DNA from: Candidatus Methanovirga basalitermitum | Lineage (GTDB): Archaea > Methanobacteriota > Methanobacteria > Methanobacteriales > Methanobacteriaceae | Assembly: GCA_031284445.1 (NCBI GenBank) | Contig: JAISZW010000228.1 | Span: 1 to 11,828 of the forward strand | Direction of reading: 5' to 3' | DNA length: 11,828 bases | In this document: positions 1 to 7,262 of the stretch, in pieces | Layout: the number at the start of each line of letters is the position of its first letter | Position numbering within the stretch: the stretch's first letter is position 1 | Program-made: the position numbers and the translations under genes | Notes under the pieces: generated by a model | Told to the model about the DNA's origin: nothing | Database searches by the model: none | What the model saw: only the letters and a program-made list of their open reading frames with translations

Positions 1-806
1 AATCGATTTAAATTATTTTATTAATCTTATAAATGAATATAATTTTTAAATTAAATAATTTATAATCTTTTATTCATTGTAATTTTAGATTAAAAACGAG
101 AAATAAGTTTATGATTAAAATAATTTATTTTATTTTATTTTTATTTTTATTTTAAAATTAGTATGATTTTATAATAGCCTTTCTAATTTATAAAAAAACA
201 AACAATGAAACTCTCTCTTTTGGGTTATCTAATGGTTTTTTTTAAGATTTATAGGCTTGATGAATTGTTGGGTGTTTTTTTTTTTATTTGGTTTTAGTGT
301 AGTTTTACTGTTTTTTCTATTAGTTTTTGGTGTTAATCAAGCTCTTTTTTTCTCACGATGAACAATACAGATTGTATCTGGTTTCTTTTTCTTTTGAAAA
401 TTTGATTTATATTACTGGTGGTGGATGTTCATCCGCCTTTGTATTATATTCTTTTAAAATTTTTTTTGATGGTTTTTCAGTTTGATGTTGTTTTAGCTAA
501 ACTGTTTTCAGTTATTCCCTTGATTTTGTTAATATGCTTTAATTTTAGATAGTGTAAATTATTCACATGATGGAACCTAATTTTTTAATTATTTGATATT
601 TTTTCACTACTCCCATTCCTCTTTTTATTACTAATCAGTCCATCGTTTAACATGTGAAAGATAGAAATATTTGATCTATCATGTGGATTCTTTACAGTAT
701 CGAATTATTTACTATTTTAATTTAGTTAATGATTTTGGAAATTAAAATTTATATAAAAATTAAAATTTATATAAAATATATAAATAAAGAATAGAAGATA
801 TAATTA
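1..806. other. Long AT-rich intergenic region, no convincing gene
   Basis: No reading frame here looks like a protein gene. Bases 1-180 are almost pure A/T and include a run of TTTTA-like units at about 121-155. Bases 180-560 are strikingly T- and G-rich on the + strand, so purine-rich on the minus strand, as a worn-out minus-strand gene might be. However, minus-strand translation is interrupted by stops in every frame and I recognise no family. A GATAG/CTATC inverted pair (660-680) sits between two CATGTG copies. The last 70 bases hold the duplicated TATA element described separately. The region may contain the 3' trailer or promoter of a gene outside the window. Confidence 0.6.
741..776 (+). 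promoter_or_regulatory. 18-bp perfect tandem repeat carrying two TATA boxes
   Basis: Bases 741-758 are repeated exactly at 759-776 (unit ATTAAAATTTATATAAAA). Each copy contains an archaeal-type TATA box, TTTATATAAA, at 748-757 and 766-775. The acetyltransferase ATG lies at 807. Archaeal transcription usually begins about 22-27 bases after the box. The distal box would then give a leader of roughly 25-30 bases and the proximal box a leader of about 10 bases or leaderless RNA. Both boxes could therefore be used. The promoter function is inferred from sequence only. Confidence 0.55.
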
Positions 807-1244
807 ATGATAATACGAGAATTTCAAACCATAGATTTAATCAGAGTTTATGAGATTGAGAAAGAAGCATTCAGCAATCCGTATGAAAAAAATATATTAC
901 AATTTTTATACAATATTGGATCAGGTTTTTTAGTAGCTGAAGATGAAAAACTAATCTTAGGTTATATAATATTTTCTCTAAAAGAAGAAAATCAGGGTAA
1001 TATAGTGTCAATAGCTGTTGCTAAGAAATTTAGAAGTCAGAATATTGGTTCTGCTCTTCTTCAAACAGCTATTACTTTATTAAAAGCATTCAATACTGAA
1101 ACAATCTATTTAGAAGTTAAATCATCAAAACAAGGTGCAATAAATTTCTACAAAAAATTTGGTTTTAAAAAGAAAAAAGTTTTAAAAAGTTGCTATGAAG
1201 ATGGATCTGATGGAATATCCATGCATTTAAGACTTAAAAGGTAG
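807..1244 (+). CDS. rimI: RimI-type GNAT N-acetyltransferase
   Basis: A 145-residue protein of the GNAT superfamily, most like RimI/archaeal Ard1 (Naa) enzymes, which move acetyl from acetyl-CoA to the N-terminal amine of proteins in the cytoplasm. The acetyl-CoA motif A region is IVSIAVAKKF followed by RSQNIGSALL (about 66-85). The usual R-x-x-G-x-G pyrophosphate loop reads R76-S-Q-N-I-G81, so Asn79 replaces the first glycine. The C-terminal half shows the RimI hallmarks: YLEVKSSKQGAINFYKKFGF (101-120), then Tyr130 in the CYEDGSDGISM segment, matching the YYxDGxDAxxM region. Length fits the family. The ATG at 807 has only a weak Shine-Dalgarno (GAAG near 794), consistent with a short leader from the duplicated TATA boxes just upstream. 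The gene stands alone, with a hairpin after its stop. Exact substrates cannot be read from sequence. Confidence 0.85.
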   Translation: MIIREFQTIDLIRVYEIEKEAFSNPYEKNILQFLYNIGSGFLVAEDEKLILGYIIFSLKEENQGNIVSIAVAKKFRSQNIGSALLQTAITLLKAFNTETIYLEVKSSKQGAINFYKKFGFKKKKVLKSCYEDGSDGISMHLRLKR

Positions 1245-1258
1245 CCAAACAGACCTTT

Positions 1259-1290
1259 GATTATAATCATAGATTTTTAATCTATTTTAT
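1259..1290 (+). terminator. Hairpin with T-rich tail after the acetyltransferase gene
   Basis: Starting 15 bases after the stop there is a perfect 10-bp palindrome, GATTATAATC (1259-1268). It is followed by a 7-bp stem ATAGATT/AATCTAT (1269-1275 with 1279-1285) with a TTT loop, and then TTTTAT. The position and T-rich tail suit a transcript end. The stem is nearly all A/T, so the call is tentative in this AT-rich DNA. Confidence 0.4.
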
Positions 1291-1370
1291 AATTATTTAT
1301 AGAATATCAAATAATATATCTTATAGAATAATAAGTTATGAATATTTAATTATCTTATGGAAATGTCATT

Positions 1371-2003
1371 ATGAGAACTTTGGGGATTGATGAAGCAGGA
1401 CGAGGTTCAGTTATGGGGTCTTTAATTGTTGCTGGAATAATTATTCCTCAAGAAAAGGAAATAATGCTCAGTAGAATGGGTGTTAAAGATTCTAAGAAAT
1501 TAACTCCACAAAGAAGAAGAGTCTTAGCTCGAAAATTAAAGAAGATGTTTGATTATAATATTGTTGAAATAAAAGCAAAAGACATAGATATTCTAAGAAG
1601 ATCTATAACCTTAAATAACATTGAGGAAATAGCTATCGAAAAAATAATCAATGAATTAAATCAATATGATAAAATAATTCTTGATAGTTTTGATGTCAAA
1701 CCTAAAAGAGTTCAAAAGAAATGCGAGTCCTTCCTTGGAGAAAATCATCAAATAGAGGTTATAGCAGAACATAAAGCAGACGATAATTACTTACCAGTTG
1801 CATCAGCAGCAATAATTGCAAAAGAAAGGAGAGATGAAATTATAGATGAATTAAAAAAAGAGTATAAAAAAATTGGTGATATTGGTTCAGGTTATCCAAG
1901 CGATCCTAAAACAATTAAATTTTTAAAGAAATTTAACTATGCTGAACTCCCAGATACTGTAAGAAAATCTTGGAAGACCGTGAAATCACTTAAAAATTCA
2001 TGA
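1371..2003 (+). CDS. rnhB: Ribonuclease HII
   Basis: A 210-residue archaeal-type RNase HII that cleaves the RNA strand of RNA:DNA hybrids, including Okazaki primers and single ribonucleotides in DNA. The N-terminus carries the signature GIDEAGRGSVMGSL with catalytic Asp7 and Glu8. VKDSKKLTPQRR (38-49) is the conserved substrate-binding loop. Asp105 (KIILDSFD) and an Asp at 137/138 (KADDNYLPVASAAIIAK) complete the four-carboxylate site. GSGYPSDPKT (172-181) is the next family block. Length and order match archaeal enzymes, with no PIP-box-like tail that I can identify. The start ATG is the only one that places DEAGRG at residue 7. A weak GGAAATG element precedes it. It is separated from both neighbours by 120-150 bp, so it is probably transcribed on its own. 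Confidence 0.95.
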   Translation: MRTLGIDEAGRGSVMGSLIVAGIIIPQEKEIMLSRMGVKDSKKLTPQRRRVLARKLKKMFDYNIVEIKAKDIDILRRSITLNNIEEIAIEKIINELNQYDKIILDSFDVKPKRVQKKCESFLGENHQIEVIAEHKADDNYLPVASAAIIAKERRDEIIDELKKEYKKIGDIGSGYPSDPKTIKFLKKFNYAELPDTVRKSWKTVKSLKNS

Positions 2004-2103
2004 ATGTTTAAAAACTGCAAAACGATATAAATTATAAAGATGGTAACATTAGTAATAATATATTAAATATACTATTACAATTGACTTGTACAGAAAGCCT
2101 TAG

Positions 2104-2143
2104 TTATATAAAAAATTTTTAGTTAAATTAAAAACATAGTGAT
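2104..2143 (+). promoter_or_regulatory. TATA box and Shine-Dalgarno of rtcB
   Basis: TTATATAA at 2104-2111 is a good archaeal TATA box. A start about 25 bases later (around 2132-2137) would leave a leader of 12-17 bases, enough to contain GTGAT (2139-2143), which pairs with the 3' end of archaeal 16S rRNA and sits 5 bases before the ATG at 2149. This is probably the promoter of the three-gene cluster that follows. Confidence 0.5.
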
Positions 2144-2148
2144 TACTT

Positions 2149-3597
2149 ATGAAAGTAAGGGATATTATCGAAGAAGTTCGTCCAGATATTTGGGAGATTC
2201 CAAGTAGTTATAAAAAGGAAATGAGGGTTCCTGGAAGGCTCTATCTCGAAGAAGATGCATTATCAACCCTTGAAGATGAAGCTATTAATCAGGTCGCCAA
2301 TGTAGCATGTTTACCTGGAATTGCAAAATATTCAATCGGCTTACCAGATATTCATTTTGGGTATGGTTTTAGTATTGGAGGAGTTGCAGCATTTAGTAAT
2401 CGAACAGGTATTATTAGTCCTGGTGGTGTTGGTTTTGATATTAACTGTGGAGTTAGAATGATTAAAACTAATTTAACAGAAGATGATATTAAACCAAAAC
2501 TGAAAGAACTCATAGAGGGTATTTTCAATAATGTTCCTTCTGGAGTTGGAAGTAAGGGTAAAATTAGATTAAGCCAAAATGATATAAATGATGTTCTTGA
2601 TTTAGGGGTTCTATGGGCCATTGAAAATGGATATGCTTGGGATGAAGATCTTGAATTTATAGAAGAAAATGGGGCTATGAGCGAAGCGGACTCTTCAAAG
2701 GTGAGCAATAGAGCAAAACAAAGAGGAATCCCCCAACTTGGATCTTTAGGTTCTGGGAACCATTTCATTGAAATCCAGAAAGTTGATAGTATTTACAACG
2801 AAAAGGTTGCAAAAACATTTAAAATAGATGAAGGAACTATAAATGTGATGATTCATACTGGATCAAGAGGTTGTGGACACCAAGTGTGTTCTGATTACCT
2901 TAAATTAATGGATAAGGCATACAAAAAATATAAAGTTACTGTTCCAGATAGACAATTGGCATCTGCACCATGTGATTCTTATGAAGCACAAGATTACTTT
3001 AAAGCAATGTCTGCTGTAGCTAATTATGCTTGGGTAAATCGGCAGATAATTCTCCATTGGATTAGGGAAACCTTTGAAACTGTTTTTAAGAGAAGTGCCG
3101 AGGATATGGATATGAACATTATTTATGATGTGGCTCATAATATTGTTAAAAGAGAGGTTCATAAGGTCAAAGGTCAAAATAGTGAAGTTTTAGTCCATAG
3201 AAAAGGAGCCACAAGAGCGTTTGGTCCAGGGCGAAAAGAAGTTCCTTCGATGTATAGAAATGTAGGTCAACCAGTTTTAATTCCTGGAACCATGGGGACA
3301 TCATCTTATGTTTTACATGGGACTGAAATAGCTATGGAAGAAACCTTTGGTTCAGCTGCACATGGAGCTGGAAGAATATTAAGTCGTAGTAAGGCTAAAA
3401 AAGAATTTAATCCAGATGTGATAGAGCAAGATTTAAATAATAAAGGAATAATTTTAAAAGCAAGTTCAAAACCTGTTGTAGCTGAAGAATCACCACAAGC
3501 TTATAAAAATGTTGACCAAATTGTTAGAACTCTTGATAAAGTAGGAATAGCTAAACTTGTAGCTAAAGTTACTCCATTAGCAGTTACAAAAGGTTAA
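2149..3597 (+). CDS. rtcB: RNA-splicing ligase RtcB
   Basis: A 482-residue RtcB, the GTP- and Mn-dependent ligase that joins RNA 2',3'-cyclic phosphate (or 3'-phosphate) ends to 5'-OH ends. In archaea it completes tRNA splicing and can repair broken RNA. All expected metal and catalytic residues are visible: Asp97 and Cys100 (GFDINCGVR), Asn204, His205 and Glu208 (GSGNHFIE), His236 (MIHTGSRGCGHQ), His330 (DVAHN), and His405 (AAHGAGR), the residue that becomes guanylylated. The C-terminal Lys481 of TKG matches the terminal GMP-contacting lysine. Positions run within two residues of the Pyrococcus enzyme as I recall it, so the gene is intact, without an intein or insertion. It heads a tight cluster: the next gene starts 19 bases later. 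The partner archease is not in this window. Confidence 0.97.
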   Translation: MKVRDIIEEVRPDIWEIPSSYKKEMRVPGRLYLEEDALSTLEDEAINQVANVACLPGIAKYSIGLPDIHFGYGFSIGGVAAFSNRTGIISPGGVGFDINCGVRMIKTNLTEDDIKPKLKELIEGIFNNVPSGVGSKGKIRLSQNDINDVLDLGVLWAIENGYAWDEDLEFIEENGAMSEADSSKVSNRAKQRGIPQLGSLGSGNHFIEIQKVDSIYNEKVAKTFKIDEGTINVMIHTGSRGCGHQVCSDYLKLMDKAYKKYKVTVPDRQLASAPCDSYEAQDYFKAMSAVANYAWVNRQIILHWIRETFETVFKRSAEDMDMNIIYDVAHNIVKREVHKVKGQNSEVLVHRKGATRAFGPGRKEVPSMYRNVGQPVLIPGTMGTSSYVLHGTEIAMEETFGSAAHGAGRILSRSKAKKEFNPDVIEQDLNNKGIILKASSKPVVAEESPQAYKNVDQIVRTLDKVGIAKLVAKVTPLAVTKG

Positions 3598-3616
3598 ATC
3601 ATTAGAGGAAGTATTA

Positions 3617-4363
3617 ATGACTAAAAAAATTGGAATTATAGGTGGTAGTGGAATATATTCAATTGTTGATAGGGAAAATTCAGAGAAAAAGACTGTTAAC
3701 ACTCCTTATGGTGATTCTGCTGATGTTTTTCTATTTAAGATAAATGATAAAGATGTTGTTTTCCTGCCAAGACATAAAATTGGACATAAACTTCCACCAA
3801 GTATGATAAACTATAGAGCTAACATTTTTGCACTTAAAGAATTAGGTGTTAATCAAATAATAGCTACAAATTCTGTTGGTTCATTAAAAAAAGACAATCC
3901 TCCAGGTTCATTAATATTGCCTGATGATTTTATTGATTTTACTTATATGAGGGATAAAACATTTTATGATAAAGAAGTTGTTCATACCGACTTTAGTCAA
4001 CCATACTGTAATCGTTTAAGAGATATAATAAGTAAAAATGGGGATTTAGTTAATAAAGGAGTGTATGTTTGTAGCGAAGGACCCCGTTTTGAAACAGGTG
4101 CTGAGGTTAGAATGTTTCAAAAGTTGGGTGGAGATATTGTGGGAATGACAGGTCTTCCAGAAGTGGTTCTTGCAAGAGAAAAAAAAATCTGTTATAGTTC
4201 ATTATCTATAGTCACAAATTATTCAACTTCTTTATCTGAAGATAAATTAACTATGAAAGAGCTTTTTGAGATGATGGAAGTCAAAAAAGAGGAAGTGATT
4301 GAAATAATTCTTAGTTCAATCAAGGATACTCCTCTTGATTATGAATGTGATTGCTTAATATAA
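3617..4363 (+). CDS. mtnP: MTA/MTI phosphorylase (purine nucleoside phosphorylase family), probably methylthioinosine-specific
   Basis: A 248-residue member of the MTAP/PNP family that splits methylthio-nucleosides with phosphate into a free purine base and methylthioribose-1-phosphate. Visible motifs are GIIGGSGIY (6-14, phosphate loop), PRHKIGHKLPP (51-61, phosphate and ribose contacts), NYRANIFALKELG (65-77), EGPRFETGAEVRMF (154-167), VGMTGLPEVVLARE (175-188), and the base-recognition loop IVTNYSTS (198-205). The loop has Asn201 where adenine-specific MTAPs carry Asp. Asn at this place is typical of enzymes that prefer 6-oxopurines. Together with MTG at 177-179, this suggests methylthioinosine rather than methylthioadenosine, as described for methanogens that first deaminate MTA. 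The start has a clear Shine-Dalgarno, GAGGA at 3605-3609, 7 bases before ATG. Only 19 bp separates it from rtcB, so co-transcription is likely. Confidence 0.88.
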   Translation: MTKKIGIIGGSGIYSIVDRENSEKKTVNTPYGDSADVFLFKINDKDVVFLPRHKIGHKLPPSMINYRANIFALKELGVNQIIATNSVGSLKKDNPPGSLILPDDFIDFTYMRDKTFYDKEVVHTDFSQPYCNRLRDIISKNGDLVNKGVYVCSEGPRFETGAEVRMFQKLGGDIVGMTGLPEVVLAREKKICYSSLSIVTNYSTSLSEDKLTMKELFEMMEVKKEEVIEIILSSIKDTPLDYECDCLI

Positions 4364-4393
4364 AGGACATAAAGACATTTTGAAGATGAAAAT

Positions 4394-4960
4394 ATGGCAA
4401 AAGTTATATTATTAAGTGGAAGTCCACGGGAAGATAGTAATTCAATGGAAATATTGGGTATATGTGCAAAGGCTATTGAAAAGGAAGGTTTAGATACTGA
4501 AATTATCTCACTTAGAGGAATGAACGTAGAATCTTGTATAGCATGCAATGAATGTATTGCTAAAGGAAACTGTGTTCTTAAAGATGGGTTAGATAAGATA
4601 ATTGATAAAGTAAGGGATGCTAAAGGGTTTATTCCAGCTGCTCCTGTTTACTTTGGAACAGCTCGAGGAGATATAATGGCTGCACTTCAAAGAATTGGAA
4701 AAGTTTCCAGAGGAAATGGCAAATTTTTATCTTGGATGGTTGGAGGACCAATAGCTGTTGCAAGAAGAGGAGGTCAAAGTTTAACCTTACAAGAAATGTC
4801 AATGTTTTTCCCTATAAACGATATGATAATGGTGGGGTCTGATTATTGGAACATTATTTTTGCTCTTGAAGAGAAGACATCTCATGAAGATAAGGAAGGT
4901 ATCACAACAATCCAAAAATTTGGAGAAAATGTAGCCACATTAATCAAAAAGATAAATTGA
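4394..4960 (+). CDS. Iron-sulfur flavoprotein-like NAD(P)H-dependent FMN reductase family protein
   Basis: A 188-residue flavodoxin-fold protein. The N-terminal strand and loop ILLSGSPREDSNS (5-17) is the FMN-phosphate site of this family. PVYFGTARGDI (84-94) is the second FMN loop, and GGPIAVARRGGQ (117-128) the third. The compact cysteine motif C48-x2-C51-x2-C54-x5-C60 matches the C-X2-C-X2-C-X4-7-C signature of the 4Fe-4S iron-sulfur flavoproteins (Isf) known from methanogens, so a 4Fe-4S cluster next to FMN is expected. Isf proteins carry electrons, often from ferredoxin, and some reduce O2 or peroxide; the substrate here cannot be read. The gene starts 30 bases after the phosphorylase and is the last intact gene of the cluster. 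An out-of-frame ATG at 4386 is not used. Start at 4394 places the FMN loop normally. Confidence 0.87.
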   Translation: MAKVILLSGSPREDSNSMEILGICAKAIEKEGLDTEIISLRGMNVESCIACNECIAKGNCVLKDGLDKIIDKVRDAKGFIPAAPVYFGTARGDIMAALQRIGKVSRGNGKFLSWMVGGPIAVARRGGQSLTLQEMSMFFPINDMIMVGSDYWNIIFALEEKTSHEDKEGITTIQKFGENVATLIKKIN

Positions 4961-4979
4961 GGTTTTTATCTTAAAGACC
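4961..4979 (+). terminator. 8-bp hairpin directly after the flavoprotein stop codon
   Basis: The first base after TGA opens a stem of eight pairs (4961-4968 with 4972-4979, one G-U pair) closed by a TCT loop. This is a likely 3' end structure of the rtcB cluster transcript. It has no T-run behind it, so it may protect the mRNA end rather than stop polymerase. Its last three bases (ACC) are also the first three of the next, larger fold. Confidence 0.4.
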
Positions 4980-5020
4980 TAAAGAATAGTGCGGTTCTTG
5001 AACCATAGATGAATTTAGGT
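4977..5020 (+). other. Two-stem imperfect hairpin ahead of tnpB, possible left end of the IS element
   Basis: ACCTAAA (4977-4983) pairs with TTTAGGT (5014-5020). Inside, GGTTC (4993-4997) pairs with GAACC (5000-5004) across a TT loop, with 9-base internal loops on each side. It lies about 40 bp upstream of the tnpB ribosome-binding site. IS200/IS605-type elements carry subterminal imperfect hairpins at their ends, so this may be the left end. I see no matching right end, because the 3' part of the element is gone. A leader RNA structure is the alternative. Confidence 0.35.
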
Positions 5021-5057
5021 ATAGTATGTTATATGATGATATGTTGGAGGTGAAAAA

Positions 5058-6114
5058 ATGGAAAAAAATAGCTAAAAGTCAAATATTTAGATTGTATCCA
5101 TCATTTGAGCAAGAACAAATATTATTTCAAACTTTAGGTGTTGAAAGATATATTTTTAATCAAATTAAAAGAATTAATGATTTCAAACATAGATATCCTT
5201 GCTATGGTAATAGTATAGAATCTGTAGATTTTTTGAATAATAGTAAATTTTCTATTATTAACTATATTAAAGAAAAATATAGGTTTCATTAGTGAAGGTA
5301 TATCTACATCAATACAAATAGTAGCACATAATTACAAATATAGTATGGATAAGTATTTCCAAAACAGGAAAAGACCTGATTTCCAAGAACAGAAAAAGAA
5401 AAAAAATAGCTAAAATGGTGAAGAATGGAGCTGATGAAAAAAAATAAGATATGTAAGTAAAGAATATGGTAAATCACCTTAGAAAAGAGAAAGAATCCAG
5501 TGAAAGAATTATATATTAACAGTCAAAATCTAAAACAAGATTCTGTAAATCAAACAATAAATATCACTAATTGTGGTAGAGTTAAAACAAGGAATTTTAA
5601 AGATTGATGGTAAAATAATGTCATTAACTGTTCGATATGAGAATAGTAAATGGTATGGTAGTTTAACTTATTCTAAGTCAATAGTCATAAGTAAACTTAA
5701 AACAGATGGGATTGTGCTTAAAACAGATGAGATTATGGGTATTGATTTAGGATTAAAAGATGCTATAACTATGAGTGATGGTTTCAAGAGTGGTAAAATA
5801 CTACTTAAGGAATTAGATGATAAAGTGCTTAGGCTGAATCAGATTTTAAGTTGCAGAATTGAAGATGGTGAAAATTGGTTCAAAACGAAATCCAAGTTAA
5901 AATCAATCTACAGTAAAAAGAAAAACATCACCAATGATACTATGCACAAAATAACTACAGAAATAGTTAATTGATATGATAAAATATTTGTAGGTAATGT
6001 TAATAATCAAATTAGGACTTAAGAATAAAAAATTAGCTAAAACTACTGCTGACAGTCATTGGTGAGATCAAAAGTCAGTTAGAGTATAAATCTAACTGGT
6101 ATGGTAAAGAATTT
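5058..6114 (+). pseudogene. tnpB: Degraded IS200/IS605-family tnpB (OrfB), truncated
   Basis: This is the remains of a TnpB/OrfB transposon protein. The likely original start is ATG 5058, behind a full Shine-Dalgarno GGAGGTGA (5046-5053). One extra A in the A7 run 5062-5068 shifts the frame; removing it restores MEKIAKSQIFRLYPSFEQEQ, the standard TnpB N-terminus (RLYP, then GVERYIFNQ). Stops and shifts follow at about 5290-5570. An open piece, 5573-5974, holds the RuvC-I motif GIDLGLKDAITMSDG. After a TGA, the frames YDKIFVGNVNNQ, LGLKNKKLAKTTADSHW and GEIKSQLEYKSNWYGKEF continue the RuvC-II region, with GN where most TnpBs have ED, a variant seen in an OrfB subfamily. Homology ends near 6114: the CxxC zinc ribbon and RuvC-III are absent. 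No tnpA is present, so the element is dead. Confidence 0.8.
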
Positions 6115-6550
6115 GATGACCATGACGATTATATCCATCATTTTAATAAAACAAATCATGATAAAGAGCTACTGAATCTAATTGATGATCCAAGAGTTTT
6201 ATGAGCCATATTATTCCATAAAAATCATGATAGACAGTTAGTTAATAGGTATGTTTATGATACATCTATAAATGATGTCCTAACATAATATCCAAATTAA
6301 TATGATCTATACCTTACTTAACCAATAAAAAACCAATTCCAAATTGCCTGAAACTTACTCTTTTGGATAAATGGATGAAGCTGATTATCATGCTACAGTA
6401 ACTATTAAAGCATGAAATGAGGATGAAATAGCTATGAAAAAATTGAATGAATATATTCAAAGTTTAAAAAGAGATATTTTATTAAGGAATATAAAGTTAA
6501 ATTATAAACATGAATCTATAAAACATAGACTTGATGATATTTATGGATGA
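6112..6550 (+). pseudogene. Remains of an unrecognised gene, perhaps HEAT-like
   Basis: Right after TnpB homology ends, the same frame continues as an unrelated acidic sequence (DDHDDYIHHFNKTNHDKELL, then NLIDDPRVL, a TGA, AILFHKNHDRQLVNRYVYD and TSINDVLT) until stops near 6286. Another frame then carries NSKLPETYSFG, a TAA, MDEADYHATVTIKA (6371-6412), a TGA at 6413, and NEDEIAMKKLNEYIQSLKRD onward to a stop at 6548-6550. The spacing of DPRVL, INDVL and VTIKA-type pieces resembles degenerate HEAT-like repeats, but this is a guess. The last part, 6434-6550, is an open 38-codon frame with its own Shine-Dalgarno (GAGGATGA, 6419-6426), and it overlaps the next gene's ATG by 8 bases. It could still be translated as a small protein or couple translation to that gene. 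Confidence 0.4.
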
Positions 6551-7223
6551 AGAAACAAAATTAAAATTCAATGAATTTTTAGATGATGAAGATTTTAATA
6601 GTAACAAATTGGACAAAAATTCAGATGATGATTCAAATGGTTATAGTTTAAATTATCAGAATTTTTCTACAAACACTAACTATAATGATTATTTTCCTGA
6701 AAATAATCAAAATTTTATGGAAAATGATCTTAAGGAATATTCTAGTGCAATTCCTTTAAGAAGATTGGTATTGTCTTTTATTCTAAGTTTTGGTTTATAT
6801 GGGTACTATTGGTTTTATAAAAACCTTTCCTATTTAGAAGAGTATCATAAGATATCAATAAATGTTAAATTTAGGACTTTAGTCTACATTTTTGTTCCAT
6901 TAGGGAATTTCATTGTTTTTTATGATCTTATTAATACAATGAAATACTACATTGAAAAAAAAGGTATAAAGTCATATTCCCCTATTTTAAACCTATTAGG
7001 GTTTATTATGTTTGGATATTCCCCATTGGGGATTTGGTTTTATGTTAACATCCAAGAATCCTTCAATGAGTACTGGAGATTAGAACAAAATTGCCTACCT
7101 ATTAAAAGGGAGTTTAGTTCTGCAGAGATAGCTCTTGTTTTCTTTTCTTGGCTGGGAATAGTAGTATCAATAATTTTTATTACATACTTTTTAATACATT
7201 ATAAAGTTGTTTTTTCAAAATGA
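6543..7223 (+). CDS. Four-helix membrane protein with acidic N-terminus, DUF4234-like
   Basis: A 226-residue protein in two parts, numbered from ATG 6543. Residues 1-66 are hydrophilic, low-complexity and rich in Asp, Asn, Glu and Ser, probably disordered. Residues 70-219 contain four hydrophobic segments, at about 73-93, 112-130, 148-169 and 196-219. The pattern IPLRRLVLSFILSFGLYGYY then WFYKNL, with later PLGIWFYVNIQESFNEYWR, resembles DUF4234-type small integral membrane proteins whose role is unknown. I see no catalytic residues and no signal peptide. The start is uncertain: ATG 6534 (3 residues longer) and TTG 6531 are in frame, but none has a strong Shine-Dalgarno. I prefer 6543 because it gives MDEETK and overlaps the preceding stop, allowing coupled translation. 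The Mur ligase gene begins about 40 bases later, so the two are likely one transcript. Confidence 0.7.
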   Translation: MDEETKLKFNEFLDDEDFNSNKLDKNSDDDSNGYSLNYQNFSTNTNYNDYFPENNQNFMENDLKEYSSAIPLRRLVLSFILSFGLYGYYWFYKNLSYLEEYHKISINVKFRTLVYIFVPLGNFIVFYDLINTMKYYIEKKGIKSYSPILNLLGFIMFGYSPLGIWFYVNIQESFNEYWRLEQNCLPIKREFSSAEIALVFFSWLGIVVSIIFITYFLIHYKVVFSK

Positions 7224-7262
7224 AATCACTCTAATATCATAACTTTGAGGAATATGTGGAAT

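Noticed and set aside
205..297. 30-codon hydrophobic frame in the first intergenic region
   Set aside because: No ribosome site and composition explained by T-rich DNA; not supportable as a gene.
355..440. Possible C/D-box guide RNA (GATGAACA resembling box C)
   Set aside because: No convincing D, C' or D' box at the right spacing.
2352..3177. Two open frames on the minus strand inside rtcB
   Set aside because: Shadows of the rtcB coding sequence; no family resemblance, while the + strand shows every RtcB active-site residue.
5058..5075. Intact small peptide from ATG 5058 behind a perfect ribosome site
   Set aside because: It stops after five codons; it is better explained as the frameshifted start of tnpB.
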